From Priapulus caudatus (taxonomy: Eukaryota; Priapulida; Priapulimorpha; Priapulimorphida; Priapulidae), in the NCBI RefSeq assembly GCF_000485595.1, contig NW_014577077.1, forward strand, positions 628,401-662,815: a stretch of DNA of 34,415 nt. The letters run 5' to 3'. Position 1 is the stretch's first letter, and every line of letters begins with the position of its first letter. This document shows, piece by piece, positions 1 to 10,784 of this stretch. A program made the position numbers and the translations under genes. The notes under the pieces were generated by a model. That model was not told where the DNA came from. It saw only the letters and a program-made list of their open reading frames with translations, and ran no database searches.

Positions 1-1497
1 ATGTATGAACACCGTGGGTATAGGGAGGCTTATGCCGGAGTCAATTGGGAAACCACTGGACTTATCCAAGAAGCTTGCGCTGGCAAAACGGCAAGTCCCT
101 CCCTGGCTGTCGTCAGGTTTCGAATCAGGCAATTCTCAACGTCCTAAAGACGTGTAACTATGGAACTAGATCGTATTCAGTAGCACACATGATAGCGAGG
201 ACCATTTCACGAATTGTTTCTTCTTTTTTTCTTTGTTGTAGTTTGTCACATTCGCAGGCGTACTAGTGCACGTGTGCATTTGTCCACGTATGCGAATCAT
301 TATCATTCGATCATCGTAGTTGTTGGGTTTCACTAGAATTTCTCCGCCAGAAAGCCAGATCGCCAGAATCGATCATTAAACCTGTATATTATCTAAGGCG
401 TATACGAGCGTCTATTCGGTTACCAACAGTCTGTTATAATGCTAATGCTGTGTTTGTACTTGAAGTGAAACTGATAAGCTGCTGGGTAACTTTTGCATGC
501 CCACGACTTTTCCGCGCAGACTTTACGCAGGGGCGAAGTCGGGCTGTTACGCTGTCGCTGACGAAAATGTGACTAAGCGCTCGCGAGTACTCAATATTGT
601 CATGTTGCCAGTTACGCGCAGAAACTGAGCGTTTACATACCGTCGTATATACCGTATACTGTTATACGCTGATATTTCGCTGGGGTTTAATTTTTCGCGA
701 ATTTCGCGAACGCGTTCCCGACCGCGAAAATAACAAACACGCGAATAATTCATACGCAATAAGTCTTGAATTCGCGAAAATATCTGGTACGTAATGAAAA
801 ATATGTCGTATACAGTATTCGTTTGATTACATATTGACATGGTGTCTGGACGTATTCGGTTGAACGGTGGTGCCAATTGTTGAAGTGCTTCTTCACACGA
901 GTATGATACGGATCTGTGCTCGCTGCTACACCTTATTTCCATGACAGCGTGATTTTACACATTACACGGCTGAGAGAAAACGCACAAAAACGCGAGTATA
1001 AAACACTGGAAAACACTTGAATGTTTTTTCAATGAAGACTTGATTGCTACCTCGAGGGCCCGCCAGTTGTCACGCCTATGTTAACGGCAGCTGCCTGTCT
1101 TGTAATTCGGTCGTAAATAAATGCATTTTGTACTGTCTCTCAGCCGCGCATTACATCATCATCTATTTTGGCGAAAGTGACCATTCATTATGATGACATC
1201 AGAACATCACGTCATCAGCCGATATTCGGTGAGATTATCCGCGCTTGAACCATGTATCATATCAGAATTCACCATGCCATGCTCTAGTAAAGAAATATTA
1301 GGATAAAGGATGTACGTTAGTGGACGTATGGTAAAGTTTGCTGTCTAAATATGTGGTGAAATATTGTTTATCAGTCTTGAAGGTTTGGTATTTATATTTT
1401 ATCATACAACGTTTATATTCGTAGTAATCTATGCTAGTAGTCGCGTTATCTACTTTACACTTGTTGCTATCAATTTCATATTCTTCTAACAAAAAAT
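1..1497 (+). repeat. Left long inverted arm
   Basis: Reverse-complement partner of 4615-6133. Its inner edge is the run ending in TTCTAACAAAAAAT, after which the arms diverge at once. Short reading frames here, such as the one at 1298-1492 on the minus strand, reappear in the right arm on the plus strand only because the DNA is duplicated. They show no recognisable domain. Confidence 0.9.
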
Positions 1498-2337
1498 AGA
1501 CTGCTGGTGGAATGCAAATAATTGGTGAAATGGTGTTCGTTAGTTAGCTGATAGGAATGCTATCTAGCCTACTATAATTATGAGTTACGTTGGGTCTGTA
1601 ACCCTTTCAATGGAAATTTATATTGTGGCTGCTATGTACAAAAACAAGCTAGAAAACAAAAACACTTACGTAGTTTCTACCGGCAAGATCGCTACAGTTT
1701 TGTGGGCGACTTTTTGATGCCTTCGCTTTCGTCCACGCGACTGTTCACTGTTAAAAACTGTTCACTGCGACACGCGACCGTTCACTGTAAATCTCACACA
1801 CACTGTGTGCGCGCGCGATCAGGCAGTGTCTGAAGTAGGTCACTGAGGAGGCATGTTCGGACAAGCTCTGTTGTGCTGGGTTGGTGCATGAGAGCTGATA
1901 GCCACACAGGTGTCAGGCGTCGAGTGTTGTGGGCGTGTACAGAGTAGTTCTTCACCAATCATAGCGTGTGATTGCTTTCGATGCCGATGCCGAGGCTGGT
2001 GATAACATAATGTGCAAAAATAATTGTGTAAAGAAATGTGAATTGTCTAGACTCTAAACCTTAACAAGCTGCTGGTTGAATAACATTAGACGTGTAAAAT
2101 ATACATGACTTGGAAATAAACACTTGTACAGAATGCAAAACTAGCAAATGTAAATTAGTATACAAATCTGACTTCGTACACGTTTTTTGCCATCATGCCC
2201 TCCCACACTCTCTTCTCCATCTTCCTCTCCCCGTTACGTTGCCCTATGCTATCTCTGTCCCTCTATCTCTTTCTCTCCCTCTCTCCATCTCTCGCATTGT
2301 TTAATTCTCTCTTATATGCACACGCACGCACGCATGC

Positions 2338-2435
2338 AAGCACACACACAGACGCGCGCGCACACACACACGCACGCACGCACGCAGCCACACACGACGC
2401 ACGGCACCACCCACACACACACACACACACACCAC
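2338..2435. repeat. CA/CG-rich microsatellite
   Basis: Alternating CA and CGCA runs lie directly against the 25-bp minisatellite that follows. The reading frames across it encode only Thr-His or Cys-Val runs and are not genes. Confidence 0.85.
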
Positions 2436-2437
2436 AC

Positions 2438-2590
2438 GTGAGGTTCGTGGTGAGCAGTGAGCGTGAGGTTCGTGGTGAGCAGGGAGCGTGAGGTTCGTGG
2501 TGAGCAGGGAGCGTGAGGTTCGTGGTGAGCAGGGAGCGTGAGGTTCGTGGTGAGCAGGGAGCGTGAGGTTCGTAGTGAGCAGGGAGCGTG
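2438..2590. repeat. 25-bp minisatellite, six copies
   Basis: Units begin GTGAGGTTCGTGGTGAGCAG at 2438, 2463, 2488, 2513, 2538 and 2563, and the array decays after 2588. Copies differ by one or two bases. Shorter relatives of the unit occur to about 2900 (for example GTGTGCAGGGGTATGAG and GTGTGCGGGGGTGTGAG), so the array may have grown from one end of an older element. Confidence 0.9.
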
Positions 2591-2949
2591 GAGGAGCAGG
2601 GAGGAAAATATCTGTCGTGTTTGATCATTTTGGTCTCGTGAGGCTAAAAACAGTGTGTGCAGGGGTATGAGACTCTTGCTGAGCACGAAACTCAGTGGCA
2701 GTGCATTTTTTATTGGTTCTCACCCAGAAGTGGTGCATTTTGATTGGTTTAGCCGTTCACCCGCTCCAGTGACTGCTTCGTGCACACGTGCACTAGACAG
2801 TGGCACCCGCAAATTTTGGTCACGCTAGGCTGAAAATTCAGCGTGTGCGGGGGTGTGAGGTTCCTGCTTCAGTACAAACCTCACCGTGTGCAGGGGCCTT
2901 AATGTTTAATGTTCCTGACCTTCGATTCCTTGAAACACCCTTATGTTCC

Positions 2950-3005
2950 ATGTGTATCAGAAGTAGATAATAGGGAACTCCCTATTATCTACTTCTGATG
3001 TGTAT
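2950..3005. mobile_element. 40-bp perfect hairpin with 8-bp flanking direct repeats
   Basis: The direct repeat ATGTGTAT at 2950-2957 and 2998-3005 flanks a 40-bp insert with 19-bp perfect arms starting CAGAAGTAG and ending CTACTTCTG, with a 2-base loop. An 8-bp duplication with CAG...CTG ends is the signature of hAT transposition. This looks like two terminal repeats with nothing left between them. Confidence 0.65.
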
Positions 3006-3714
3006 GGAATGGAGGTGTTTCTGCAATCAGTGCCCTGCGAATAGTGCACTCCAGAACAAATTTAGTAATTTTTATTATAAACTCTCTTCCTTGTGTTATA
3101 TAATTAAATAGTCAGCACATGTTGGAAAAAGTTAGATGACATTCATAATTGTTCTTACATTAGGGGAAATCGGTGAATTACCTATTTCTTTTGGCGGAAA
3201 AATACTATGTATGAACGCATCTAAAATTATAAAATGGAAGTCAGTCGGACAACTGGGATTAATGGTATGGAATATCACACTTTGAACTTTTTTTAATGCA
3301 TTACTTTCATAACATGGGGTCATATTGTAGGTATTGTAATGTTACGAGGTCCTGCGTAAATTTCATTACAATACACCAATCATATTTTCTTCATTCGTGC
3401 ATGCTAACAAATCGTTGGAAATTTAAAAAGTTTGTATTTTAAGGCTGCACAACCAACACGTCAAAAAGATATTCATATTCGCCCTCTCCCCTCACATAAT
3501 TACATCTACATTCACCCACACAATTATGTGTATTCCCCCCCCCAACCTAACACACAAGTGCACACAGCTAAACCCAGCCTCAACCAGATGAGACGGGATA
3601 CTAGAAAAGCGTTGCCGAAAGGAGGTGTTGATCCGAAGCGCTGTGAACAGATCTTGCGCACAATTCCGCGGCAAGGCGCACGCGACCGCGGGAAAGTCCT
3701 ACGACAGTATGCAG

Positions 3715-3779
3715 CGCTGGCAGCTATGGATCCGTGCGCCGAATGCATAGGCCGGCGCACGATTCCATAGCTGCCAGCG
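3715..3779. repeat. 65-bp GC-rich hairpin
   Basis: The 26-bp arms (3715-3740 and 3754-3779) differ at two positions and surround a 13-base loop. The hairpin lies in the spacer of the large element. The left arm overlaps an open frame (3432-3770) rich in Arg/Lys that resembles coding sequence in composition but matches nothing I recognise. Confidence 0.75.
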
Positions 3780-4614
3780 AGCAGTCGATAATTTTACCGG
3801 GAATACAATGAAACAGCTCAGCTGCATTGAGCTGCTGTTCTTTGCACGTTCAATGAAAATATCAATAAAAGTGTTAACACCTTCTACTTCTACACTGTGT
3901 TGTATAAGTTTTATTATGAATTGTATTTTATTATGCGTCAGCGGCTTCATGTAACGAGCGGCAGCTGCAGCGGATACATAAGCTGGATTTTATAATAATA
4001 CATGCGGAAATAATACGCCTCTATTCATGTAAATAGAAATGTTCACCTATATACAAACAATGACGACGTAATAATCACAAATATTGTCAATAGGTGAATA
4101 GCTCCTGATATGATCTGTGAATTGTGCATGTTAGATGACATACTTATCTTGCGCCATGACTTGTGGCAAGGCTAAAAAATGATTTTGTTGAGGAAACGGA
4201 TTTTTTTGACTTCTCAAAAATTGTTCCTAATGAACATTTTAAAGACACTGACGCATGCACTCAGCGACGCACACACACATACAAACACATACATGCACCC
4301 ATAGAAATGTCTGTGCCGGCCTGCGTGCGTACGTACGTGCGTCGGTGTGTGACTGCGTGCGTTCATACATGTTACTGTATACGCACGTGTGTGCGTATTT
4401 GTGTGCTTCGTAGTACTACAGCTAGCTATGTGCTTGCGTGCTTGGCTGCCTGTATAAGTAGGTACGGGCGTGCGTACGTGCGTCCGTCTACGTATGCTAA
4501 GTGCAGGGGTAGACGAATTTTTTGCTGCACTCTGGCACCATCTAATACATGCAAAAATTGCCTATCGGCTCTGGCCCACTTTGGCTTTGAAAGAAGAACA
4601 AGTGCCGCAGAGCA

Positions 4615-6133
4615 ATTTTTTGTTAGAAGAATATGAAATTGATAGCAACAAGTGTAAAGTAGATAACGCGACTACTAGCATAGATTACTACGAATATAAA
4701 CGTTGTATGATAAAATATAAATACCAAACCTTCAAGACTGATAAACAATATTTCACCACATATTTAGACAGCAAACTTTACCATACGTCCACTAACGTAC
4801 ATCCTTTATCCTAATATTTCTTTACTAGAGCATGGCATGGTGAATTCTGATATGATACATGGTTCAAGCGCGGATAATCTCACGATATCGGCTGATGACG
4901 TGATGTTCTGATGTCATCATAATGAATGGTCACTTTCCAAAAATAGATGATGATGTAATGCGCGGCTGAGAGACAGTACACAAAATGCATTTATTTACGA
5001 CCGAATTACAGAACAGCAGCTGCCGTTAAACATAGGCGTGACAACTGCGGGCCCTCGAGGTAGCAAATCAAGTCTTCATTGAAAAAACATTCAAGTGTTT
5101 TCCAGTGTTTATACTCGCGTTTTTGTGCGTTTTCTCTCAGCCGTGTAATGTGTAAAATCACGCTGTCATGGAAATAAGGTGTAGCAGCGAGCACAGATCC
5201 GTATCATACTCGTGTGAAGAAGCACTGAGCTGATTCTTCAACAATTGGCACCACCGTTCAACCGAATACGCTACCATGCACGTCCCAGACACCATGTCAA
5301 TATGTAATCAAACGAATACTGTATACGACATATTTTTCATTACGTACAGATATTTTCGCGAATTCAGACTTATTCGGTATGAATTATTCGCGTGTTGTTA
5401 TTTTCGCGGTCGGGAACGCGTTCGCGAAATTCGCGAAAATTAAACCCCAGCGAAATATGCAGCGTATACAGTATACGGTATATACGACGGTATGTAAACG
5501 CTCAGTTTCTGCGCGTAACTGCAACATGACAATATTGAGTACTCGCGAGCGCTTAGTCACATTTTCGTCAGCGTAACAGCCCGACTTCGCCCCTGCGTAA
5601 AGTCTGCGCGGAAAAGTCGTGGGCATGCAAAAGTTACCCAGCAGCTTATCAGTTCAAATTCAAGTACAAACACGCATTAGCATTATAACAGACTGTTGGT
5701 AACCGAATAGACGCTCGGTATACGCCTTAGATTATTCCTAATATACAGGTTTAATGATCGATTTCTGGCGATCTGGCTTTCTGGCGGAGAAATTCTAGTG
5801 GAAACCCAACAACTACGATGATCGAATGATAATGATGTCGCAATACGTGGACAAATGCACACGTGCACTAGTACGCCTGCGAATGTGACAAACTAAACAA
5901 AGAAAAAAAGAAGAAACAATTCGTGGAAATGGGTCCTCGCTATCAATGTGCTACTGAATCACGTAGTTCCATAGTTACACGTCCTTTAGGACGTTGAGAA
6001 TTGCCTGATTCGAAACCTGACGACAGCCAGGGAGGGACTTGCCGTTTTGCCAGCGGCAAGCTTCTGGGATAAGTCCAGTGGTTTCCAATTGACTCCGGGC
6101 ATAAGCCTCCCTATACCCACGGTGTTCATACAT
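4615..6133 (-). repeat. Right long inverted arm
   Basis: Inverted copy of 1-1497, about 22 bp longer because of small insertions. Examples are a block near 5270-5290 and about 12 bp near 5226-5237 that the left arm lacks. No LTR, RT or transposase motif is visible. Confidence 0.9.
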
Positions 6134-6330
6134 AAGCCTCTCTATACCCGCTGTGTGCATACATAAGCCTCCATATACCCACGGTGTTCATACATAAGCC
6201 TCTCTATACCCACTGTGTGCGTACATAAGCCTCCATATACCCGCTGTGTTCATACATAAGCCTCCATATACCCACTGTGTGCGTACATAACGGTCATAAC
6301 CCTCTCTAGACCCACTGTGAGTGTGAGTTT
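6101..6330. repeat. 31-bp tandem array at outer end of right arm
   Basis: The word ATAAGCCTC recurs at 6101, 6132, 6163, 6194, 6225 and 6256, exactly 31 bp apart. A seventh, degenerate start lies at 6287 and a decayed tail follows to about 6330. Units vary between CTCCATATACCC and CTCTCTATACCC and end in TGTGTKCRTAC. The start of the window is the inverted counterpart of the first units. Confidence 0.9.
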
Positions 6331-6680
6331 ACATGACCCATGCTAACCTAAGTGTTCATGACTGTGTCTGCGTATATACATGGCGCATCAAGCACATGGG
6401 CATATTATCGCGAAGTTTTTACAGCCAGTGACAGCCAAACCTCGCAATTCCTTTGTTTAGCACATATTTCGAAATGGTTTTTCTTAAAACATTTTCTCTT
6501 CTTCTCGATCTTTAATTCCTAAAAACGCTAAACTGAAATGCACGGTATTTGGTACGAATTTGAGAAATCTTCAGCGTTGAAGTCAAACACCATGGACTAC
6601 ATACAGTGCACATTTATCATTTATGAAGCCTTGTGTGAAACCAATTACCTGGGGGTGTGTGTTCTCCCAACGCACCTGGG
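6331..6680. other. Gene-free stretch
   Basis: AT-rich sequence with no open frame, repeat array or splice-like exon that I can support. Confidence 0.5.
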
Positions 6681-6917
6681 CAGAGTCACCTTAACCCGAG
6701 TAAGCTAACCCGAGTTAACACTTAACCCGAGTTAAGAAACACGCATCGTCTACACGGAGTTTGTCTTAACCCGAGTTAAGCTAACGGAAGCTAGCGGGAG
6801 GCGGGGTTGACTGCGGTATCCACCCCCTCATCCCGCGGGGTTAAGCTAACCCGATCGAGTTATGACCTCGTATAGACGCTTAACCCGAGACAAATTTCCT
6901 CATGTAGACGATGCTTA
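6681..6917. mobile_element. Short inverted-repeat element, TTAACYCGAGTTAA family, copy A
   Basis: Contains repeated TTAACCCGAGTTAA-type palindromes and the words ATCGTCTACACGGAG and GGGGTTGACTGCGGTAT. These are shared almost exactly with 13707-13930. The outer left end typical of the family (AAGCCTCGTCTACAC) is not intact; the right end retains GTAGACGATGCTT in inverse. No coding capacity, so probably non-autonomous. Confidence 0.7.
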
Positions 6918-7980
6918 TTATGTACTACCAATGTTAAATATGGTTCAATCGTTTACAGGTTACAGGTTTACAGGTGGTGATTACAAGAGTTCTCTGTTAA
7001 AGGCTGTCATGTTTGATATACAATACATACAGTTGTAGTGTCTTTAGATTAGCTAATAAGTTAAATATTACAAAATTAATGTTCATTGTGATTTCAAAGT
7101 TAATTCTAGATGCCAGGAAATGGCTCAGATTGCAGGAAAATGCTTCCTTGCCCCTAGAGCTTCTGGGGGCCTATATGCGATCCCCTAAGGCCCCGGCAGT
7201 TTCTGGAGACTATACTAGCCAGCCCCAAGACCCCCGGGCTGTCGTTTCAGTTTTTTTCAACCCCCAGCAATTACACCTCTGCGTCGCCGATATATACCAT
7301 CAAATCCCTTGTTTAAACATCTCGTCACTTTTAGATTATATTAGCGTATTCATAGACACGCCTTGAAAACGTTTACCGGCTCGAATACTTGGAAAGGCAG
7401 ATCGTAACTTTTTCTTCGAAATGATGAAATCTTTTACAGGCAAGGGGGGAATTTGGTTGTGTGAACAGTACTGATTTCGGAAAAAGCAAAAACAGGATTT
7501 CCATGAAGAGCGTCGATATGTCTTCAATACCTATCTACATTTTAGTTCGTAATAGCACATTCGAGGCCAGTTCGAACGTGAATTTAGCTTCGCTACAAAG
7601 AATTCCTTCACGAGATGTTATTGCGCAATGATTGCGTTCGACATGCTGTATGGCTGCAAATATTCTGTTAGTCCGTATAAATGCTATTCCCCTCATTGAA
7701 GGGTATGCACGAATGCTGCCTTATGACAGCATCACAACAAATTGTTACTAGCCAGCGGATGTACATGAGTGTGATCGGGTGTTTGAAAAGGCACTTGCTA
7801 CAATCGGAACGATTGTGCGTCACTTATTTGCTTCTGAACGGTAAGGGCAATAATGTTTTGTATTAAAAACACTATCTACCTCTGCTCACTGGGTGAATTT
7901 ACATGCGCATTTGTTATCTGAATAAACAATTTTAGTTAGCTCACACAAAAGTATTTAGCATTTACACATGCAACACACGT
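6918..7980. other. Gene-free stretch
   Basis: An open frame at 7013-7366 crosses a segment rich in CCCC and GGGG words (about 7110-7250) that looks like a degenerate interspersed repeat, not an exon. No domain is recognisable and no convincing splice sites frame it. Confidence 0.45.
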
Positions 7981-8175
7981 GCAACGCTCGCTCACTCGCT
8001 CACTCATCCACCTGACCAACCACCCAACTAAAACCCACTCACTCACTCACTCACTCACTCATCCACCTGACCAACCACCCAACTAAAACCCACACACTCA
8101 CTCACTCAGTCACTCACTCAGTCACTCACTCACTCACTCATCCGCTCACCCGCTCACCCACTCACTCACTTTCAT
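7981..8175. repeat. CACT-rich tandem repeat with 55-bp higher-order unit
   Basis: Runs of CACT alternate with a longer unit starting CATCCACCTGACCAACC at 8005 and 8060. The unit is present twice and followed by more CACT runs. Confidence 0.85.
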
Positions 8176-9388
8176 TCAAACACTCACTAAATCTCAGACG
8201 CATGCACGAACTAACGCACGCACACATACGGATATGCAAACGAGACGAACTTTAATATAAAAGTCGCATCAGCGAGACGTTGGGCCGCCGTCGTATCAGT
8301 TTTAACAGTTATTTCATGCTATATCATTGCTGATTGTGCATTACATGGGTGCACATACTCTTGGGGGAATACCCTTTCATAGTTCCCCGTTATGGCAGTT
8401 ATTCCCCTCGCGTGGATGACATTCTGCATGTACGATTAAGTCGTTAATTGTGACACCCAGTGTATTAACAGCACGAGTCTTCAGCAACATATTTATGTTA
8501 GAACCTGTAATGTTTATCCTGCTTGTAACATAAAATAACATACTTGAGCTGGCCCGCGTGCCTTATGTGCCCTGCGTGGCTTTCACACTCACACTATTAC
8601 TCCCCAACTCACCCTTTCGTACAAAAAAAATGTTAAAAAACTCTACTAGTAATTTAACGGCACCTATTCCTTTTTACCTGTCCGTTTAAATCGTTTCTTT
8701 GTACGTATAATATTTTTTAATGTTTATCATGACGTCTGGAAGAGTACATTTGTATATTTTCCCTGTTACCACACTACCAAAATAGCATTCACGAAATTCC
8801 TCTCTATATTAGAAGCTGCCGTGCTATATACCACCTTATTAGACCCATAAAAGGTTGTAGCCTGAGATGTCATAGCGATAGAGATAGAAGTCATAATGCA
8901 ATAATCCTAATATGTAATACAATAGGCCTACGTGGTAATTACAATAAAAATTATCACGTACGACCCACGAAGTTTAGATCTACTATTAGGCTATTAATCT
9001 ACTATGACGAAATACTACACAGCTGATAACAGGAGATTATATCTCCAACATCCGCTACTCTGCTACGTGTCTGTCCTTGATTGTCTGAGTCAACAGTGTA
9101 GTAGCGGTACATTCCCCCTAAACCGAGGGGAAATAAACACTACGGGAAATAACCTGCACATTTACGGTACTTTACCTTTACGGGTTATTCCCCCGAGGCT
9201 GTTTGTCTGCCTTCAAAAGCTGCGAACCGAGTTGTTATGGGCCATGGTAGTAAGTTCCAGCTAGCAGCAACTTGGTAACTGCATCATCTTCGAGCATGCA
9301 AACGGTTTTGCAAAGTAAGCGAGTAGTTATTATTATTTGTTACGGCATGATTCGTGTGCTACTCGGCTCACAACAGAGATCAAAATTC
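8176..9388. other. Gene-free stretch
   Basis: AT-rich. Words of the type GGGGGAATA (8363) and its inverse TATTCCCCC (9186) recur in inverted orientation, hinting at the ends of a decayed element, but I cannot align its arms. The 86-residue frame at 9004-9264 has no recognisable domain. Confidence 0.4.
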
Positions 9389-9485
9389 GTGTGTGTGCGT
9401 GCGTCTGTGTGCGTGTGCGTGCGTGCGTGCGTTCGTGCGTGCGTGCGTCTGTGTGTGCATGTGCGTGCGTACGTGCGTGCGTGCG
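9389..9485. repeat. GTGC microsatellite
   Basis: Tandem GTGC and GTGT units. Open frames through it on both strands are repeat artefacts. Confidence 0.9.
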
Positions 9486-10031
9486 ACCGACGCCGTGAAG
9501 TGACTGAAATATCTCTGTGGCTGAGTCCAGCGCATCTATTCTTAACGTGTTCTTTGTGTAATTGATTAACGACTTGCGAAGACTACGAAGACGGCGCGTT
9601 ATGTGCGCGCTGCTATCAGATGGCATTTCCCTCCGCTGCTCTAGCGTTATCACCACAGTGATGATGCAAGAACGAAGTGCATTGAATAACGTCTAGATTA
9701 ATATTGGTGCTTTTTAGTTCACACTTGTCGTTAGCCCGTAAGTGCTAGATGATGTTTTGACATTAAGCAGGATGAGCATGCTCTAATAAGTGTGATTTAA
9801 CATTAACACGAATACTCACAAATGTGTTATGACTGATGGGAATAATGGATTAGTATCGATGCATGTATATAAATCTACTGCAGCTCGTGTCTACTAATAG
9901 TCATGTTTGTTGACAGGCCTCAAAACCAGCTGCTGCCACGTGGCAGAAAGAAGCAGACATCAACACGCTTTGTTGGTGGCTGTTATTTTTCATCCCTAGC
10001 AGAGCATCACGTTTGACTTTATCACTTTCAG
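9486..10031 (+). other. Region upstream of zinc-finger exon
   Basis: No clear promoter or coding exon was found. It ends in TTATCACTTTCAG, a good splice acceptor for the zinc-finger exon at 10032, so a 5' exon should lie here or further left. Confidence 0.45.
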
Positions 10032-10784
10032 ACGCAGAGACGGCACAGATACACACTGAACAGTACTACGCAATGCTACCAGCACAGCCAGTGAAAACCA
10101 GTGCGCTCCACCCATGTTGCTACGAGGTGCCACCGGCCGTGCCCGCCTGCAACTGCATGGCCGGCGAGAGCAGCTACGGCTGGTTTTGGGATGACACATA
10201 TGACACAGCGAATGCGCACATGGGTGGGCTTCGACCGTTGAGAACGTCACCCGAGGAGGTGGACATGTCGACGGAAGATGCCTCGGACGTCACGTACGCC
10301 GTACACGACGGAAAAACCAACAGCTGGTTACCAACACATCGAGAGAACATCGAGTTGCCACCCACTCCCTCGACACACACGTCTGAGCCCTATGAGGATG
10401 TGAGTGACTTCGAGAGTGGAATATTCACCTATGCCGATTGCCAAAGACGGCACGCGATAGCGAACACTGTCACACCTCCGCCAGACGATCTTCAATCAAG
10501 AGTACCAGAAACATTGCTGCAACAATATAGGGGACCAAAAAAAGCTCTAATGAGAAGACATTTCGATGAACAGCGGATAAACAATGTGAAAATAGAGAGT
10601 AGAGAAGAAAGTAGTAATCGCATGCATTTGGAAATTGCATTGCCCGAACCTCCAATATCAGAACCTTTGGCTAAACCAGAAGGAAAAGGAAAGGTGCATC
10701 AAAAGAAAAGGTTTGCATGCTCACAGTGTGCGACAACGTGCTGTAATCGAGGTCAACTTGAAGGGCACCTAAGGAGCCATACAG
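10032..10784 (+). CDS. Zinc-finger gene exon: N-terminal region and finger 1
   Basis: The acceptor is CACTTTCAG before 10032 and the donor is ACAG|GTACAC after 10784. The exon holds the non-finger N-terminus and the whole first finger. It stops one base into the Gly codon of the linker. Confidence 0.8.

Larger units (their letters stand above)
1..6330. mobile_element. Large foldback-like element with 1.5-kb inverted arms
   Basis: Bases 1-1497 match the reverse complement of 4615-6133 almost throughout, with scattered substitutions and small indels. The match breaks sharply at 1497/4615. Base 1 pairs with base 6133, so the left arm continues beyond the window. The spacer (1498-4614) has no recognisable transposase. 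It holds simple repeats, a 25-bp minisatellite and two small hairpins. The right arm runs outward into a 31-bp tandem array. Long inverted arms with outer tandem repeats are the architecture of Foldback (Drosophila) and TU (sea urchin) elements. Assignment to that class is by architecture only; no sequence family was recognised. Confidence 0.8.

Noticed and set aside
547-942. 131-codon minus-strand frame in the left arm
   Set aside because: The equivalent frame in the right arm is broken by indels and no domain is seen, so it is not under coding constraint.
2187-2686. Open frames across CA repeat and 25-bp array
   Set aside because: Products of repeats; no domain and no splice context.
7013-7366. 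117-codon plus-strand frame
   Set aside because: It crosses a degenerate CCCC/GGGG interspersed repeat and has no recognisable domain.
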